This document shows positions 38,401 to 46,447 of a stretch of DNA of 64,000 nucleotides, in pieces. The notes under the pieces were generated by a model, which saw only the letters and a list, made by a program, of their open reading frames with translations, had not been told where the DNA came from and searched no databases. This DNA comes from Azonexus hydrophilus. GTDB taxonomy: Bacteria; Pseudomonadota; Gammaproteobacteria; Burkholderiales; Rhodocyclaceae. How positions within the stretch are numbered: position 1 is the stretch's first letter; each line of letters starts with the position of its first letter. Location of the stretch: positions 48,772 through 112,771 of the forward strand of contig NZ_CAJHOB010000012.1 in the NCBI RefSeq assembly GCF_905120355.1, read 5' to 3'. The translations under genes were made by a program, and so were the position numbers.

Positions 38401-39239
38401 ACGTCCGGGCGGCCGGCGGCGCGCGCCAGTCGGGTTATGAGAAGCAGGGTTTCCGGGTCGTCGGCGAGCGGACCGATTTCCCGCTCGCCCATGCTCAGGG
38501 CTTCTTCGAGCAGATTGCCGGATTGCAGGATACGTAGGGCCTGGTGGAAATGCCGGCGCGCTTCGGCCGGATCACTCGCGTTCTTCCTTGCCAGCAGATG
38601 CAGCGCGGCGCTGCCCCGGTAATCGCCGTTGGCGAGAGCCTTGCTGGCGGCTTCCTGATAGAGCTGGCCGGCCTTTTTGGGGTCGTCGAGCGTCTGCGCG
38701 ATGTCCTGGAACAACTGGTTGCCGAGGGCGGGCTGTTGCAGTAAATAGGCGGTGCTTGCCAGCTGGATTTTCTGATCGGCGGGCAGCGGCAGTTCACTGA
38801 GCGTGGTGAGCTGGCGCAGCAGATCTGTACGCAGGGCGTTGCGGGCGACGGCGTTCGTCGTCGCGGTGCTGCGGAAATCGTGCAGGGTAAGTTCCCACTG
38901 CACCCAGAGCGCCTGCTGGTGGACGCCCTGATCCTTCGTGCTGAGCGCCGGTTGCAGGGTGGTACGCGCTTGCGAGAACTGGCCGAGCGCTGCCTGACGG
39001 CGGGCGAGAATAAGGCGCAGCGTCGGGTTGTTCGGGTCGCTGCGCAGCAGGTTGGCGACGTAGGCGGCCGACAGGTCGCTTTCCGGCATCCGTGCCAGCC
39101 GGCGCTCTAGATCGGTACGCGGGTAGAGCAGGAAAAGCGCCGCGCCGACGATGCTGGCCAATAACGCGATCAGCCAGAGCGGGGCGAGCAGCGGGCGCGT
39201 TTCAGCGCGCGCAATCGACTTCGACGCGGGCGCTGGCAT
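35415..39239 (-). CDS. pelB: PelB, TPR-rich outer-membrane Pel export porin
   Basis: A very long chain (1274 residues) with one N-terminal membrane helix (PLWLIALLASIVGAALFLLY, about residues 20-40), a long periplasmic superhelix of TPR repeats to about residue 870, and a C-terminal 16-strand-type beta-barrel that ends in aromatic IHF as outer-membrane proteins do. The TPRs contact PelA and the barrel exports the polymer. Start at ATG 39239; TTG 39251 is also in frame. The gene begins 38 bases inside the 3' end of pelA, in a different frame. Confidence 0.95.
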   Translation of the reverse strand: MPAPASKSIARAETRPLLAPLWLIALLASIVGAALFLLYPRTDLERRLARMPESDLSAAYVANLLRSDPNNPTLRLILARRQAALGQFSQARTTLQPALSTKDQGVHQQALWVQWELTLHDFRSTATTNAVARNALRTDLLRQLTTLSELPLPADQKIQLASTAYLLQQPALGNQLFQDIAQTLDDPKKAGQLYQEAASKALANGDYRGSAALHLLARKNASDPAEARRHFHQALRILQSGNLLEEALSMGEREIGPLADDPETLLLITRLARAAGRPDVAERYVRHLLKLALLQQWRALEMARAWGDGSLQKASQQAKASGPGIAFDDNIYTLGYEVFLENRKLEDAWRVADSAVRQAPGNQAWRERLAQVAEWTGRPQQALKNWLALAQSGYGEAAWDSVLRLAPGLFDDSALIPALHHQITRRPGDFRLVRELVAAYERQGNPQAAIQYMQRLTQNARHPALPDALLLLAELAERDGDLDLALANWERLFAQPGQLTSARALRVAVILLIRGRHAESLTWLERARAQAGLETEDDVEYWRLNGQLSAMLYRDEQAIDAFRRLIDADKAQPADFDALIRLLADDAPLDAARVAAHAWDKFDSPAHLIQALSLYSNRNHWTEIGQLMRRLDSQPGATRHALAPLRANPEFLRLLGTYQQNVGQFALARRNFEAALQLAPDSAPLQQALLWLHIDTNDAVCLRKLLATHEARWAQDPSMHDSLAASYQALSLPQVALQRYLKPQAAAHRDDLLWMMNYADALDQNQQSDLAWRLRRQLLSEEWQRTGKQRESARRQWLSEEGLEKTRQIARTRLMLTQRPGDAGIDVLRELLRLDRTESDSFSNAAAETAIGWLQDNAEYSAERAFLWHQYARAHGNRANRPLWAEITVALAERDTAATGQLLETFDERLPRYDRVNAARAVDDLRLAQTAAFEAQTDQTDDDATHLQLTETLLQFSDHAGFTLGRNDFDSLEETHATTTWHLAIDPRLALDVELGQIMRQAVKKEIIRAAPDETLFSSRLSWRHPDGETIFLVERRDSFASYTPLQIEHEQRIDDRLALRLTLGKDMPSQESQPLRIAGMKDLARASLRYRPTRLDQIIAEHWREDYRLQTGAKLGDGRHTSLTYAHTLRQEARDLEFSVFWSKHEFDRVGSYQGFKTRDARIERYYPRDFISSGGNQPPGPDYFLPDNFSFYGIRLSTDMRYEREYTRATRPFASIARTWHSILGAGYDLRLGLAGSVLGADHLALSFGMGKAGTQTNAPVRDLFLNYRIHF

Positions 39240-42003
39240 GGGGGGATCCAAAGCTGTGAACGCTCAGCGCGTCCTGTGTTTTCCTGCGGCCGGGCGCGGC
39301 CTGCTTGCCGTCGATGCGGACGGTGCAGCCGGCAAGGTTGGCCAGACTGAATTCGATCGGCACATGGCCGTTCAGCCTGAAAGCCAGACGGGTCGGCGTG
39401 GCTTGCCAATCGCTCAGGCGGGCGTTGGCGTCGCGCAGAAAAGGCCTGGATGGCGCGGCGTCCGATTTTTTCTCGTCGGCCGCGAACCATGCTGCGCCGT
39501 CGCCCAGATGGATGTACCAGCCTTCGCTGCCGTCTCTGTAGCCTGCAACCGAGACGGCGTCGATGAGGCGGGGCGCCCCGCCGTTCCAGCGTAGGGTGCG
39601 CAACTGGCCGTTGCCGCGGATGCGCCAGCCGCCGTTGTCGCGGGCGATGGCGATGGCGTGGAAATCCTGCACCTTGCGGATGAACTCGGAAGCGAATACC
39701 GGGTGCAGTTCCTGCGTTTTCGTCCAGGCGAAAGCCTTGTGCAGGGCATTGAGCCCGGCGCGCTTGCTTGCCGAATAGGTGTGGTAGTAGATGTCGACCG
39801 GCTTCAGGCGGCGTGGCGCGTTGGTCATTTCGAGCGATTCGATGACCTTCTCATAGCCGTAGTAGGGGCCGGTCCACAGGTTGGTGTAGATGTTCTCGTT
39901 GGTGATCGGCGCGTAAACCTGGAGTAAGCCGGATTTCTCGATGCCCAGCGCGCCTACCGCGGTCAGGCTCGGATTGGCGCGGGTGATCGAGGTGTCACCG
40001 CCGTTCATGTTGAGCAGCCCGGCTTGTTCAGTGAGCCGCAGGGTATCGGCGCCGGGGGCGGTGTCGCCCGACCAGAGCAGGATTTTCACGGGTTTTCCCG
40101 GTGGGGCCAGACGGTCGCGGATGTAGGCCGCCGAACCGACGGTTTCCCGCACGGCGTCGAAGGTGTAGCCGGGAATGTCGAGATGGTAGAGGCCTTCTTC
40201 GCGGTTCTTGTTGCCGGTCACGCCGGTGACGCTGGTATCCCAGACGAAGGGGTGCGACCAAGTGTGGCTGGCGATTTCGACGTGCGGCAGGCGGAAGATG
40301 CGGCGGGCGATGTCCTCCAGCTGCGGGCTGAGCTTGGGGTACAGGCCATGCGGGGCCACTTCGCTCTCGACGACGGAGACGGTGGTGGGAATCCGGTATG
40401 CGCTGAGGATTTCGTCGAGCAGCGCCTGGGCGGCGAACGGGCTGCCAGGCAGTTCGGCGCGCGACGGAAAACCGTCGCCGTCGATGTGGGAGAAGAACAG
40501 GCGGCGGCCATTTTCGGTGGTGGTGTCCGGGATGGGTATCGCCGGCAGGCGCAGCGCGCTTTGCAGGAAGGCAAAGGGGTCGATGGCCCAGCGCGCCTGA
40601 TCGCTGCCAGGGACTTCGATCAGGGCGAAAGGGTCGAGAATGAAGCCGCCCCAGGGCAAGATGGCACCGGCCAGATAACGCTGACCACCGGCGTCGCGCA
40701 GTTCGAGCAGGGTCTGTTCGGGCGGCGTCCCAGCCGCTTGCAGGGTGGGGGCGTCATGGCGCGATACCATCGGCGGGGCTTCGAATCCGATCATGGCGTG
40801 CTGCTGGCTGATGTTGAGCGGCTGCTTGGCTTGGGCGTCCGTCGTTTTCAGGCCGAGCCGCGCTGCAAAGCCGCGATCCACCTGAAAACCGGGGTCGCCG
40901 ATGATGGCGAGCGGCATGCGCTGTTCGATCTGCTTGCCGAGCCACTGGATGAGCGGACGCTGTCTGCCTGCCGCAATACTGCCGGAGAACCAGGTGGCGA
41001 CGCCGGCGTAGCGGTCGCCGAAAATCTCGTCGGGCAGTGGTTTCTGGACATCGGCGTAATCGACGACGTAGCCCATGTGGTTGAGTGGCAGTTGCAGGTA
41101 GCGGTGGGCGTTGGAGTAATTCAGCGAGGGCGATTCTTTGCTGTCGTACACGATCAGTACGCGGCGCGGCACGGCCTCGATGCGCCCGACGCCGATGCTT
41201 TCTAGTTTGGCGTCGGTTACCCAGGGGGTGAAGCCGAGCGCGCGGATCTTGTCGGCGGTTTCGCGCGCCAGCTGGCGCTCGTGCGGTGGCACGTAGTCGA
41301 TGACCAGGATTTCCACACCGTCGCGCTGCCGAATGGTGTTCAGTTGGGCGAGCAGCCATTCGCGGTCCGCCTCGGGTACTTTGTCGTAGCGTGCGCCGCC
41401 CGCCGACCAGCGACGGAACAGGGATTCGGCGGCCACCATGCGAATTTTGTCCTTGACGGCCGGGACGATCTCGAAGCCCCGGTTGAGGATCAGGGCGATC
41501 CCCGGAAAGCGCTTGTGCAGCGTTTCGATGACGCGGATCAGCCCCTGCTGCTGCGCCTGCTCATTGAAATCCGGGAGCAGCCGGTAGGAATCCAGCGTGT
41601 CGAGAAAGAAGCCGCGGTAGCCCTTGTTCCAGAGCGGAGCGATAACCTCGTTGGCAAAGAACTCCGGCCACTCGGGCGGCGTCTGGTCGATGACTTCAGA
41701 GTTCCAGTCGGCGTTTTTCGCTAATTTCCAGTGAGCCGGAATGCTCGTGTAGTAAGGGCGGCTGGCGTGTACCTCGGCCACCGAGACATAGGCGTAAAGC
41801 TCGGTGTCCGCTGCGCGCCAGACGAGAGGGTCGTGCCCGTGGTCGGGTTCGACGACGATGGTGTCGAAAACACGGAATTCCTTGAGCGGGATGTGCTGCC
41901 CGTAGTAGAGGGCGATATCGGTGGCGGCGAGTGCGTTGGCAGAGCAGAACGGAAGGAGAGGGAGAGACGCGCAGAACGCAACAAGTAGTCGCAGAATTTT
42001 CAT
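39202..42003 (-). CDS. pelA: PelA, periplasmic Pel hydrolase/deacetylase
   Basis: A 933-residue bifunctional periplasmic enzyme with signal peptide (MKILRLLVAFCASLPLLPF to NALA). The N-terminal GH114-type hydrolase part includes LYYGQHIPLKEF and FLDTLDSY; a Rossmann-like middle part follows; then comes a polysaccharide deacetylase domain with metal site Asp in FFSHIDGDGF (near residue 500) and the two histidines in ASHTWSHPF (near 580). Deacetylation makes the polymer cationic. It is the first gene of pelABCDEFG and starts 91 bases after cysN. A further in-frame start at 42102 overlaps cysN and has no signal peptide. No strong ribosome site is seen. Confidence 0.96.
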   Translation of the reverse strand: MKILRLLVAFCASLPLLPFCSANALAATDIALYYGQHIPLKEFRVFDTIVVEPDHGHDPLVWRAADTELYAYVSVAEVHASRPYYTSIPAHWKLAKNADWNSEVIDQTPPEWPEFFANEVIAPLWNKGYRGFFLDTLDSYRLLPDFNEQAQQQGLIRVIETLHKRFPGIALILNRGFEIVPAVKDKIRMVAAESLFRRWSAGGARYDKVPEADREWLLAQLNTIRQRDGVEILVIDYVPPHERQLARETADKIRALGFTPWVTDAKLESIGVGRIEAVPRRVLIVYDSKESPSLNYSNAHRYLQLPLNHMGYVVDYADVQKPLPDEIFGDRYAGVATWFSGSIAAGRQRPLIQWLGKQIEQRMPLAIIGDPGFQVDRGFAARLGLKTTDAQAKQPLNISQQHAMIGFEAPPMVSRHDAPTLQAAGTPPEQTLLELRDAGGQRYLAGAILPWGGFILDPFALIEVPGSDQARWAIDPFAFLQSALRLPAIPIPDTTTENGRRLFFSHIDGDGFPSRAELPGSPFAAQALLDEILSAYRIPTTVSVVESEVAPHGLYPKLSPQLEDIARRIFRLPHVEIASHTWSHPFVWDTSVTGVTGNKNREEGLYHLDIPGYTFDAVRETVGSAAYIRDRLAPPGKPVKILLWSGDTAPGADTLRLTEQAGLLNMNGGDTSITRANPSLTAVGALGIEKSGLLQVYAPITNENIYTNLWTGPYYGYEKVIESLEMTNAPRRLKPVDIYYHTYSASKRAGLNALHKAFAWTKTQELHPVFASEFIRKVQDFHAIAIARDNGGWRIRGNGQLRTLRWNGGAPRLIDAVSVAGYRDGSEGWYIHLGDGAAWFAADEKKSDAAPSRPFLRDANARLSDWQATPTRLAFRLNGHVPIEFSLANLAGCTVRIDGKQAAPGRRKTQDALSVHSFGSPHASARVEVDCAR

Positions 42004-42094
42004 GGCCGCAACAATATACGTAGTTAAGCGTCTCCAGGCTAATTTTTGTGCTGTCAGTGTAAAGTTCTGTGGTGAAGCGCCGCCTGCGGAATCA

Positions 42095-43369
42095 CTACGC
42101 AATCATTCCCGCCCCCACTGTGTTGTTGTTGCTTTCATCAATGACGATGAAAGCACCGGTGGCGCGGTTGTCCCGATAGGGGTCGATGAACAGTGGCTGG
42201 GCGAGCTTGAAGCTGACTTCGGCGATGTCATTCATGGCCAGCTTTTCAGCCGGCAGGTTTTCCAGTGAATTCACGTCCAGCCGATGTGCGATGCTGGTCA
42301 GTTTGGCCTTGGTTTCCCGTGTGGTGTGGCGGATCAGGTAGGTGCGATTGCGGTCGAGCGGTGTTTCGGCGAGCCAGCACAAGGTAGCGCGGATTTCCTT
42401 GACCGTGGCCGGCGCTTCGGCGCTCTTGACGATCATGTCGCCGCGCGAGCAGTCGATCTCGTCGGCCAGTAGCAGGGTCACCGACTGCTCGGTGGTGGCT
42501 TTGCCGATGTCGACACCACCGATCTGCACCGCCTTGACGGTCGATTGCAGGCCACTGGGGAGCACGGTGACGGCATCGCCAACCTGGATATGGCCGGATT
42601 CGACCTGCCCCATGAAGCCGCGGTAATCGTGTAGCTCTGGGTTGGCCGAGTCCTGCGGGCGGCAGACGTATTGCACCGGGAAGCGGAAGGGTTCGGCGTG
42701 CTCGCTGTGTGCCGCCGGCACGGCTTCGAGGGTTTCCAGCAGGGTGGGGCCCTGATACCAGGACAGTGCCTCGCCACGTTCGACGATCATGTCGCCGTTC
42801 AGCGCCGACAGCGGGATGAAGCGCACGTCGGTAATGCCCAGTTTTTCGGCGAAGGCGAGGTAGTCGGCACGGATTTCCTCAAAGCGGGCCTGGGAATAAT
42901 CGACCAGGTCCATCTTGTTGACCGCCACCACCAGGTGCGGGATGCCGACCAGCTCAGCCAGCTTGGAGTGGCGGCGGGTCTGTGTCAGCACACCCTTGCG
43001 CGCATCGACCAGAATGATGGCCAGGTTGGCGGTGGACGCGGCGGTGACCATGTTGCGGGTGTATTGCTCGTGGCCCGGCGCGTCGGCGATGATGTACTTG
43101 CGCGTGCCGGTGCTGAAGTAGCGGTAGGCGACGTCGATGGTGATGCCTTGCTCACGCTCGGCTTGCAGGCCGTCGGTCAGGAGCGACAGGTCGACCGCGC
43201 CGAGGCCGCGTTTCTGCGAGGTTTTTTCAATGGCTTGCAGGGTGTCGGCCAGTACCGCCTTGGTGTCGTAGAGCAGGCGGCCGATCAGGGTGCTTTTGCC
43301 GTCGTCGACGCTGCCGCAGGTGAGGAAGCGCAGCAGGCCGTGGTCTTGGATTTTTTCGCGGGTGGTCAT
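42095..43369 (-). CDS. cysN: Sulfate adenylyltransferase subunit 1 (GTPase)
   Basis: A 424-residue EF-Tu-like GTPase that drives ATP sulfurylase: sulfate plus ATP gives APS. G1 is GSVDDGKST near residue 18, G3 is DAPGHEQY near 95, G4 is NKMDL near 155. Length corresponds to CysN without a fused CysC (APS kinase). It overlaps cysD by one base (TGATG), so the subunits are coupled. Pel genes follow on the same strand after 91 bases. Confidence 0.97.
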   Translation of the reverse strand: MTTREKIQDHGLLRFLTCGSVDDGKSTLIGRLLYDTKAVLADTLQAIEKTSQKRGLGAVDLSLLTDGLQAEREQGITIDVAYRYFSTGTRKYIIADAPGHEQYTRNMVTAASTANLAIILVDARKGVLTQTRRHSKLAELVGIPHLVVAVNKMDLVDYSQARFEEIRADYLAFAEKLGITDVRFIPLSALNGDMIVERGEALSWYQGPTLLETLEAVPAAHSEHAEPFRFPVQYVCRPQDSANPELHDYRGFMGQVESGHIQVGDAVTVLPSGLQSTVKAVQIGGVDIGKATTEQSVTLLLADEIDCSRGDMIVKSAEAPATVKEIRATLCWLAETPLDRNRTYLIRHTTRETKAKLTSIAHRLDVNSLENLPAEKLAMNDIAEVSFKLAQPLFIDPYRDNRATGAFIVIDESNNNTVGAGMIA

Positions 43370-44322
43370 CAGAAGTAACCCTCTTTCTTGCGTTGTTCCA
43401 TGGAGGCTTCGCTGGTCTGGTCGTCCAGACGCGTGGCGCCGCGCTCGGTGATGGTGGTGGTGGCGGTTTCCAGCACGATTTTCCCGACGGTGTCGGCATC
43501 CGACTCGACCGGCGCCGTGCAGGAGATGTCGCCGACGGTACGGAAGCGCACCAGCTTTTCGACGATTTCTTCACCTGCCTTCGGCAGGTTGGTCAGCTCG
43601 CCGGAAACCAGCGGCACATTGACCGGCACGATGGCGCGAGTTTCGCCAGACCCGCGGATGACCACCGGACGTTTGTGGGCGAAATAGATCGACGGCAGTT
43701 CGAGCTTTTCGCGCTCGATGTATTGCCAGACGTCCATTTCGGTCCAGTTGGAGATCGGGAAGGCGCGGATGTTCTCGCCCTTGTGAGTACGGGCGTTGAA
43801 GAGGTTCCACAGTTCCGGGCGCTGGTTCTTCGGATCCCATTGGCCGAATTCGTCGCGGAAGCTCATGATGCGTTCCTTGGCGCGGGCCTTTTCCTCGTCG
43901 CGGCGGGCGCCGCCGATGCAGCAGTCGAAGCCGAATTCCTCGATGGCTTCGAGCAGGGTCACCGACTGGTGCTTGTTGCGCGATTCGCCTTCGTGCTTCA
44001 AGACGACCGTGCCGCGCTTCATCGAATCTTCGACCGAACGCACGATCAGGCGTTCACCCAGTTCAGCAGCGCGTTTGTCGCGGAAGGCGACCACTTCCTG
44101 ATAGTTGTGGCCGGTGTCGATGTGCAGCAGCGGGAAGGGGAACTTGCCGGGGCGGAAGGCCTTCTCGGCGATGCGCAGCATGCAGATCGAGTCCTTGCCG
44201 CCGGAAAACAGCAGCACCGGATTGGCGCACTGGCCGGCCACTTCGCGCATGATGTGGATGGCTTCGGCTTCCAGCCAGTCGAGGTGGGAGAGAGGGGGGG
44301 GGATAAGATCGAAGGCGCTCAT
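43369..44322 (-). CDS. cysD: Sulfate adenylyltransferase subunit 2
   Basis: A 317-residue PP-loop ATPase, the catalytic half of the CysDN ATP sulfurylase for assimilatory sulfate activation. The PP-loop is LFSGGKDSICML near residue 40; HIDTGHNYQEV, RRDEEKARAKER and FPISNWTEMDVW are family blocks. No cysH, cysI or cysG gene is in the window. The upstream region contains a perfect 17-base AT-rich palindrome over the likely promoter. Confidence 0.97.
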   Translation of the reverse strand: MSAFDLIPPPLSHLDWLEAEAIHIMREVAGQCANPVLLFSGGKDSICMLRIAEKAFRPGKFPFPLLHIDTGHNYQEVVAFRDKRAAELGERLIVRSVEDSMKRGTVVLKHEGESRNKHQSVTLLEAIEEFGFDCCIGGARRDEEKARAKERIMSFRDEFGQWDPKNQRPELWNLFNARTHKGENIRAFPISNWTEMDVWQYIEREKLELPSIYFAHKRPVVIRGSGETRAIVPVNVPLVSGELTNLPKAGEEIVEKLVRFRTVGDISCTAPVESDADTVGKIVLETATTTITERGATRLDDQTSEASMEQRKKEGYF

Positions 44323-44351
44323 TGCAAGGTGTCCACAAACGAATGGGGCGC

Positions 44352-44381
44352 ATTGTAGCGCGCCCTTAATTACTAATTAAG
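44352..44381 (-). promoter_or_regulatory. cysDN promoter with 17-base palindromic operator candidate
   Basis: On the minus strand TACAAT (44352-44357) lies 17 bases from TTAATT (44375-44380). The -35 part is inside the perfect palindrome CTTAATTACTAATTAAG (44365-44381), very AT-rich in this GC-rich genome. It is about 30 bases upstream of cysD. A LysR-type regulator of sulfur genes (CysB/Cbl) is the likely binder, by inference. Confidence 0.6.
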
Positions 44382-44423
44382 AACTATGGTGCATCTTGTT
44401 ATTTTTTTATGGAATATGCTGGG

Positions 44424-45317
44424 TTACACCGAGACCAGTACATCACCCCGTGATTCGTCGACCACGTAACGTGTCGTGCTGCCGATCAGCAATTCCTCAA
44501 CCAGCTGGTTGCCCCGCCGGCCGAGGACGATCAGATCGCAGTCCTGGTTGCTTTCGATTTCATGGATCAGGCCGGCAGCGTTGCCGTGCAGGGCAAGCAG
44601 GGTGCTGTTTTCCGGCAGAATCTGCTCGCGCTCGGCAAGTTCGCGCAGCTGTTGCATCCCCTTGTTTTGTGCCTGGATGCGGTATTGCTGGATGATGTCG
44701 CTGTCAACGCCGGCGTAACGCATTTTTCCCTCGAAAGGCAGTTCCAGCACGTGCAGCAGGGTCAGCCAGGCCTGGGGGGCGAGTTGGCGCACCAGGCGCA
44801 GCGCGGCGAGCGAGCTCGGCGAAAAATCAATACCGACCAGGGCATGCTGGTAGGGCGTTGTCGCCGCCCCTTTGACGACTAGCAGCGGCTGTCTGCTTTT
44901 GCGCAGCAGGCGGGCGGCGGTGGAGCCCACGGTCAGATGGCGCAGGCTGGTTTCGCCGCGAGAACCGACGACGAGCAGAGGGCTGCACAGATCGCTGGCG
45001 TGCTGTAGCAAGGCGTCGACAGGTTTGCCCAGGAGGACATGGCAGTCGGTGTCCAGTCCGTGCGTGTGGCGCGGATCGTTGGCCAGAGTCTGCAGTTCGG
45101 CCATGGCTTTTCCGACCAGGGAACTGGAAATTGCCGGTACCTGTGGCGTCAGCAGGCGCTGCAGTTCATCGAGGAAGCCCGGGGCGATGGCATGCGCCAG
45201 ATGCAGCGGCCAGTCGTGCTGGGCTGCCAGCAGGGCAGCACGATCCACTGCCAGGTTGGCGCTGGGGGAAAAATCAGTGGCAACGAGCAGAGGGGGCCTG
45301 GGGGCGGCGGCCATCAT
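44424..45317 (-). CDS. Tandem universal stress protein (UspA x2)
   Basis: A 297-residue cytosolic protein of two Usp domains. Each has the ATP-binding G-x2-G-x9-G-S/T motif: GSRGETSLRHLTVGSTAA near residue 117 and GRRGNQLVEELLIGSTTR near 265. The first domain starts with PLLVATDFSPSA and the second with HALVGIDFSPSS. Its start overlaps the stop of mrpG (ATGA), making it the last cistron of the Mrp operon. It may sense the energy or ATP state for the antiporter; this is inference from position only. Confidence 0.94.
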   Translation of the reverse strand: MMAAAPRPPLLVATDFSPSANLAVDRAALLAAQHDWPLHLAHAIAPGFLDELQRLLTPQVPAISSSLVGKAMAELQTLANDPRHTHGLDTDCHVLLGKPVDALLQHASDLCSPLLVVGSRGETSLRHLTVGSTAARLLRKSRQPLLVVKGAATTPYQHALVGIDFSPSSLAALRLVRQLAPQAWLTLLHVLELPFEGKMRYAGVDSDIIQQYRIQAQNKGMQQLRELAEREQILPENSTLLALHGNAAGLIHEIESNQDCDLIVLGRRGNQLVEELLIGSTTRYVVDESRGDVLVSV

Positions 45318-45685
45318 GGTGTGTCCTCCTCTGCAGACCGTTTCGTTTCCTGCCGTTCCGGGGGGCGAACCAGGTGTGCCCGCTCACGGAAACGCGCTGC
45401 GCGCATCAGCAGCAAGGTGGTGACCGGGGCCGTCATGACCAGGAACAGGCCGATCACTACTTCATGGATGACCCAGCGCCCGCTCAGGCCCGAGGACACC
45501 AGCATCGAGGCGAGCAGCACCCCGCCGGCACCGAGCGTGGTGCCCAGGGTGGGTGCATGGATGCGGGCGTAAAAATCCTGCAGCCGGAGCAGGCCCAGGC
45601 AGCCGATCAGGGTCAGCAGGCCGCTCAGGATCAGTAGCAGGGCGGCGGGGAGGGCAAACCAGAGGGGGAGTTCGGATAAGGGCAT
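45314..45685 (-). CDS. mrpG: Mrp/Pha cation:proton antiporter subunit G
   Basis: A 123-residue small membrane subunit with three helices (PLWFALPAALLLILSGLL, a second near residue 45, and HEVVIGLFLVMTAPVTTLLLM). GCLGLLRLQDFYARIHAPTLGTTLG is represented by the block DFYARIHAPT, typical of MnhG/PhaG. Start at ATG 45685; a longer frame overlaps mrpF. The gap from mrpF is 10 bases and it overlaps the usp gene by 4. Confidence 0.95.
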   Translation of the reverse strand: MPLSELPLWFALPAALLLILSGLLTLIGCLGLLRLQDFYARIHAPTLGTTLGAGGVLLASMLVSSGLSGRWVIHEVVIGLFLVMTAPVTTLLLMRAARFRERAHLVRPPERQETKRSAEEDTP

Positions 45686-45695
45686 GAGCAGTCCT

Positions 45696-45977
45696 CTACG
45701 GTTCGATGAGTTCACCGCGCAGCAAGAACTTTGCCAGCGCGGCCGAGCCGACAAAACCAAACAGGGCAATCAGCAGGGCAATGTCGAAGTACAGCAGCGA
45801 ACCCAGTTCCATCCCCAGGGTGAGGATGATCAGCAGTCCGTTGATGTACAGGGTGTCGAGCGCCAGGATGCGATCCTGCGCCGAAGGGCCCAGCCACAGT
45901 CGGACGGTGGCGAAAATGACGGCGATGCCGAAGCAGCAGAGGGCGAAATAGAGTGCGGCAGGAAGTAGCATGTTCAC
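45696..45977 (-). CDS. mrpF: Mrp/Pha cation:proton antiporter subunit F
   Basis: A 93-residue subunit with three helices, matching MnhF/PhaF (VRLWLGPSAQDRILALDTLYING and LLYFDIALLIALFGFVG, read here as blocks GPSAQDRILALDTL and FDIALLIALFGFVG). GTG 45977 is preceded by GGGAG at the right spacing and overlaps the mrpE stop by 4 bases; ATG 45971 is the alternative. Confidence 0.94.
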   Translation of the reverse strand: MNMLLPAALYFALCCFGIAVIFATVRLWLGPSAQDRILALDTLYINGLLIILTLGMELGSLLYFDIALLIALFGFVGSAALAKFLLRGELIEP

Positions 45978-46447
45978 TCGAAAATCTCCCTTAAGGGGCG
46001 TTCGTAACGTTCCTTGATGGTGTGGATCCAGACGCTCTCGTTCTGCAGGTCGAGAATGTGCAGGGTGAGGATGTTGTTTGCCTGGTCGTGCCCCGCCCAG
46101 ACCGTGCCCGGGGTGGCGGTGACGATCATGGCCAGCGTGGCCAGTGCGTGGGGATCACGCAGGTCGAGCGGAATGTCGAGAAAGCCGATGCGGGGCTGCC
46201 GGTGCGGGGCACCCAGGATGATGCTGCTGACCGCGATGTTGGAACGGACGATATCGCAGAAGACGTGCCAGAGCAGTTGCACTGCCAGCAGCGGCCGCTT
46301 TGGGCGGGCACCAAGGGGGCGTAAGCGTTTTGCCAAGGCGGCGACGACCACGGCGAAGAGCAGGCCGAGCAGCCAGTGTCCCGGTGCCAGCGATTGATTC
46401 AGCAACAGCCAGAAGGCGAGCAGCAGGGGGACCAGGCCAAGTCTCAT
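45974..46447 (-). CDS. mrpE: Mrp/Pha cation:proton antiporter subunit E
   Basis: A 157-residue subunit with two or three helices at the N-terminus and the MnhE block LLWHVFCDIVRSNIAV near residue 55, then ATLAMIVTATPGTVW near 105. ATG 46447 overlaps the mrpD stop (ATGA). MrpE is needed for complex assembly in group-2 systems. Confidence 0.95.
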   Translation of the reverse strand: MRLGLVPLLLAFWLLLNQSLAPGHWLLGLLFAVVVAALAKRLRPLGARPKRPLLAVQLLWHVFCDIVRSNIAVSSIILGAPHRQPRIGFLDIPLDLRDPHALATLAMIVTATPGTVWAGHDQANNILTLHILDLQNESVWIHTIKERYERPLREIFE

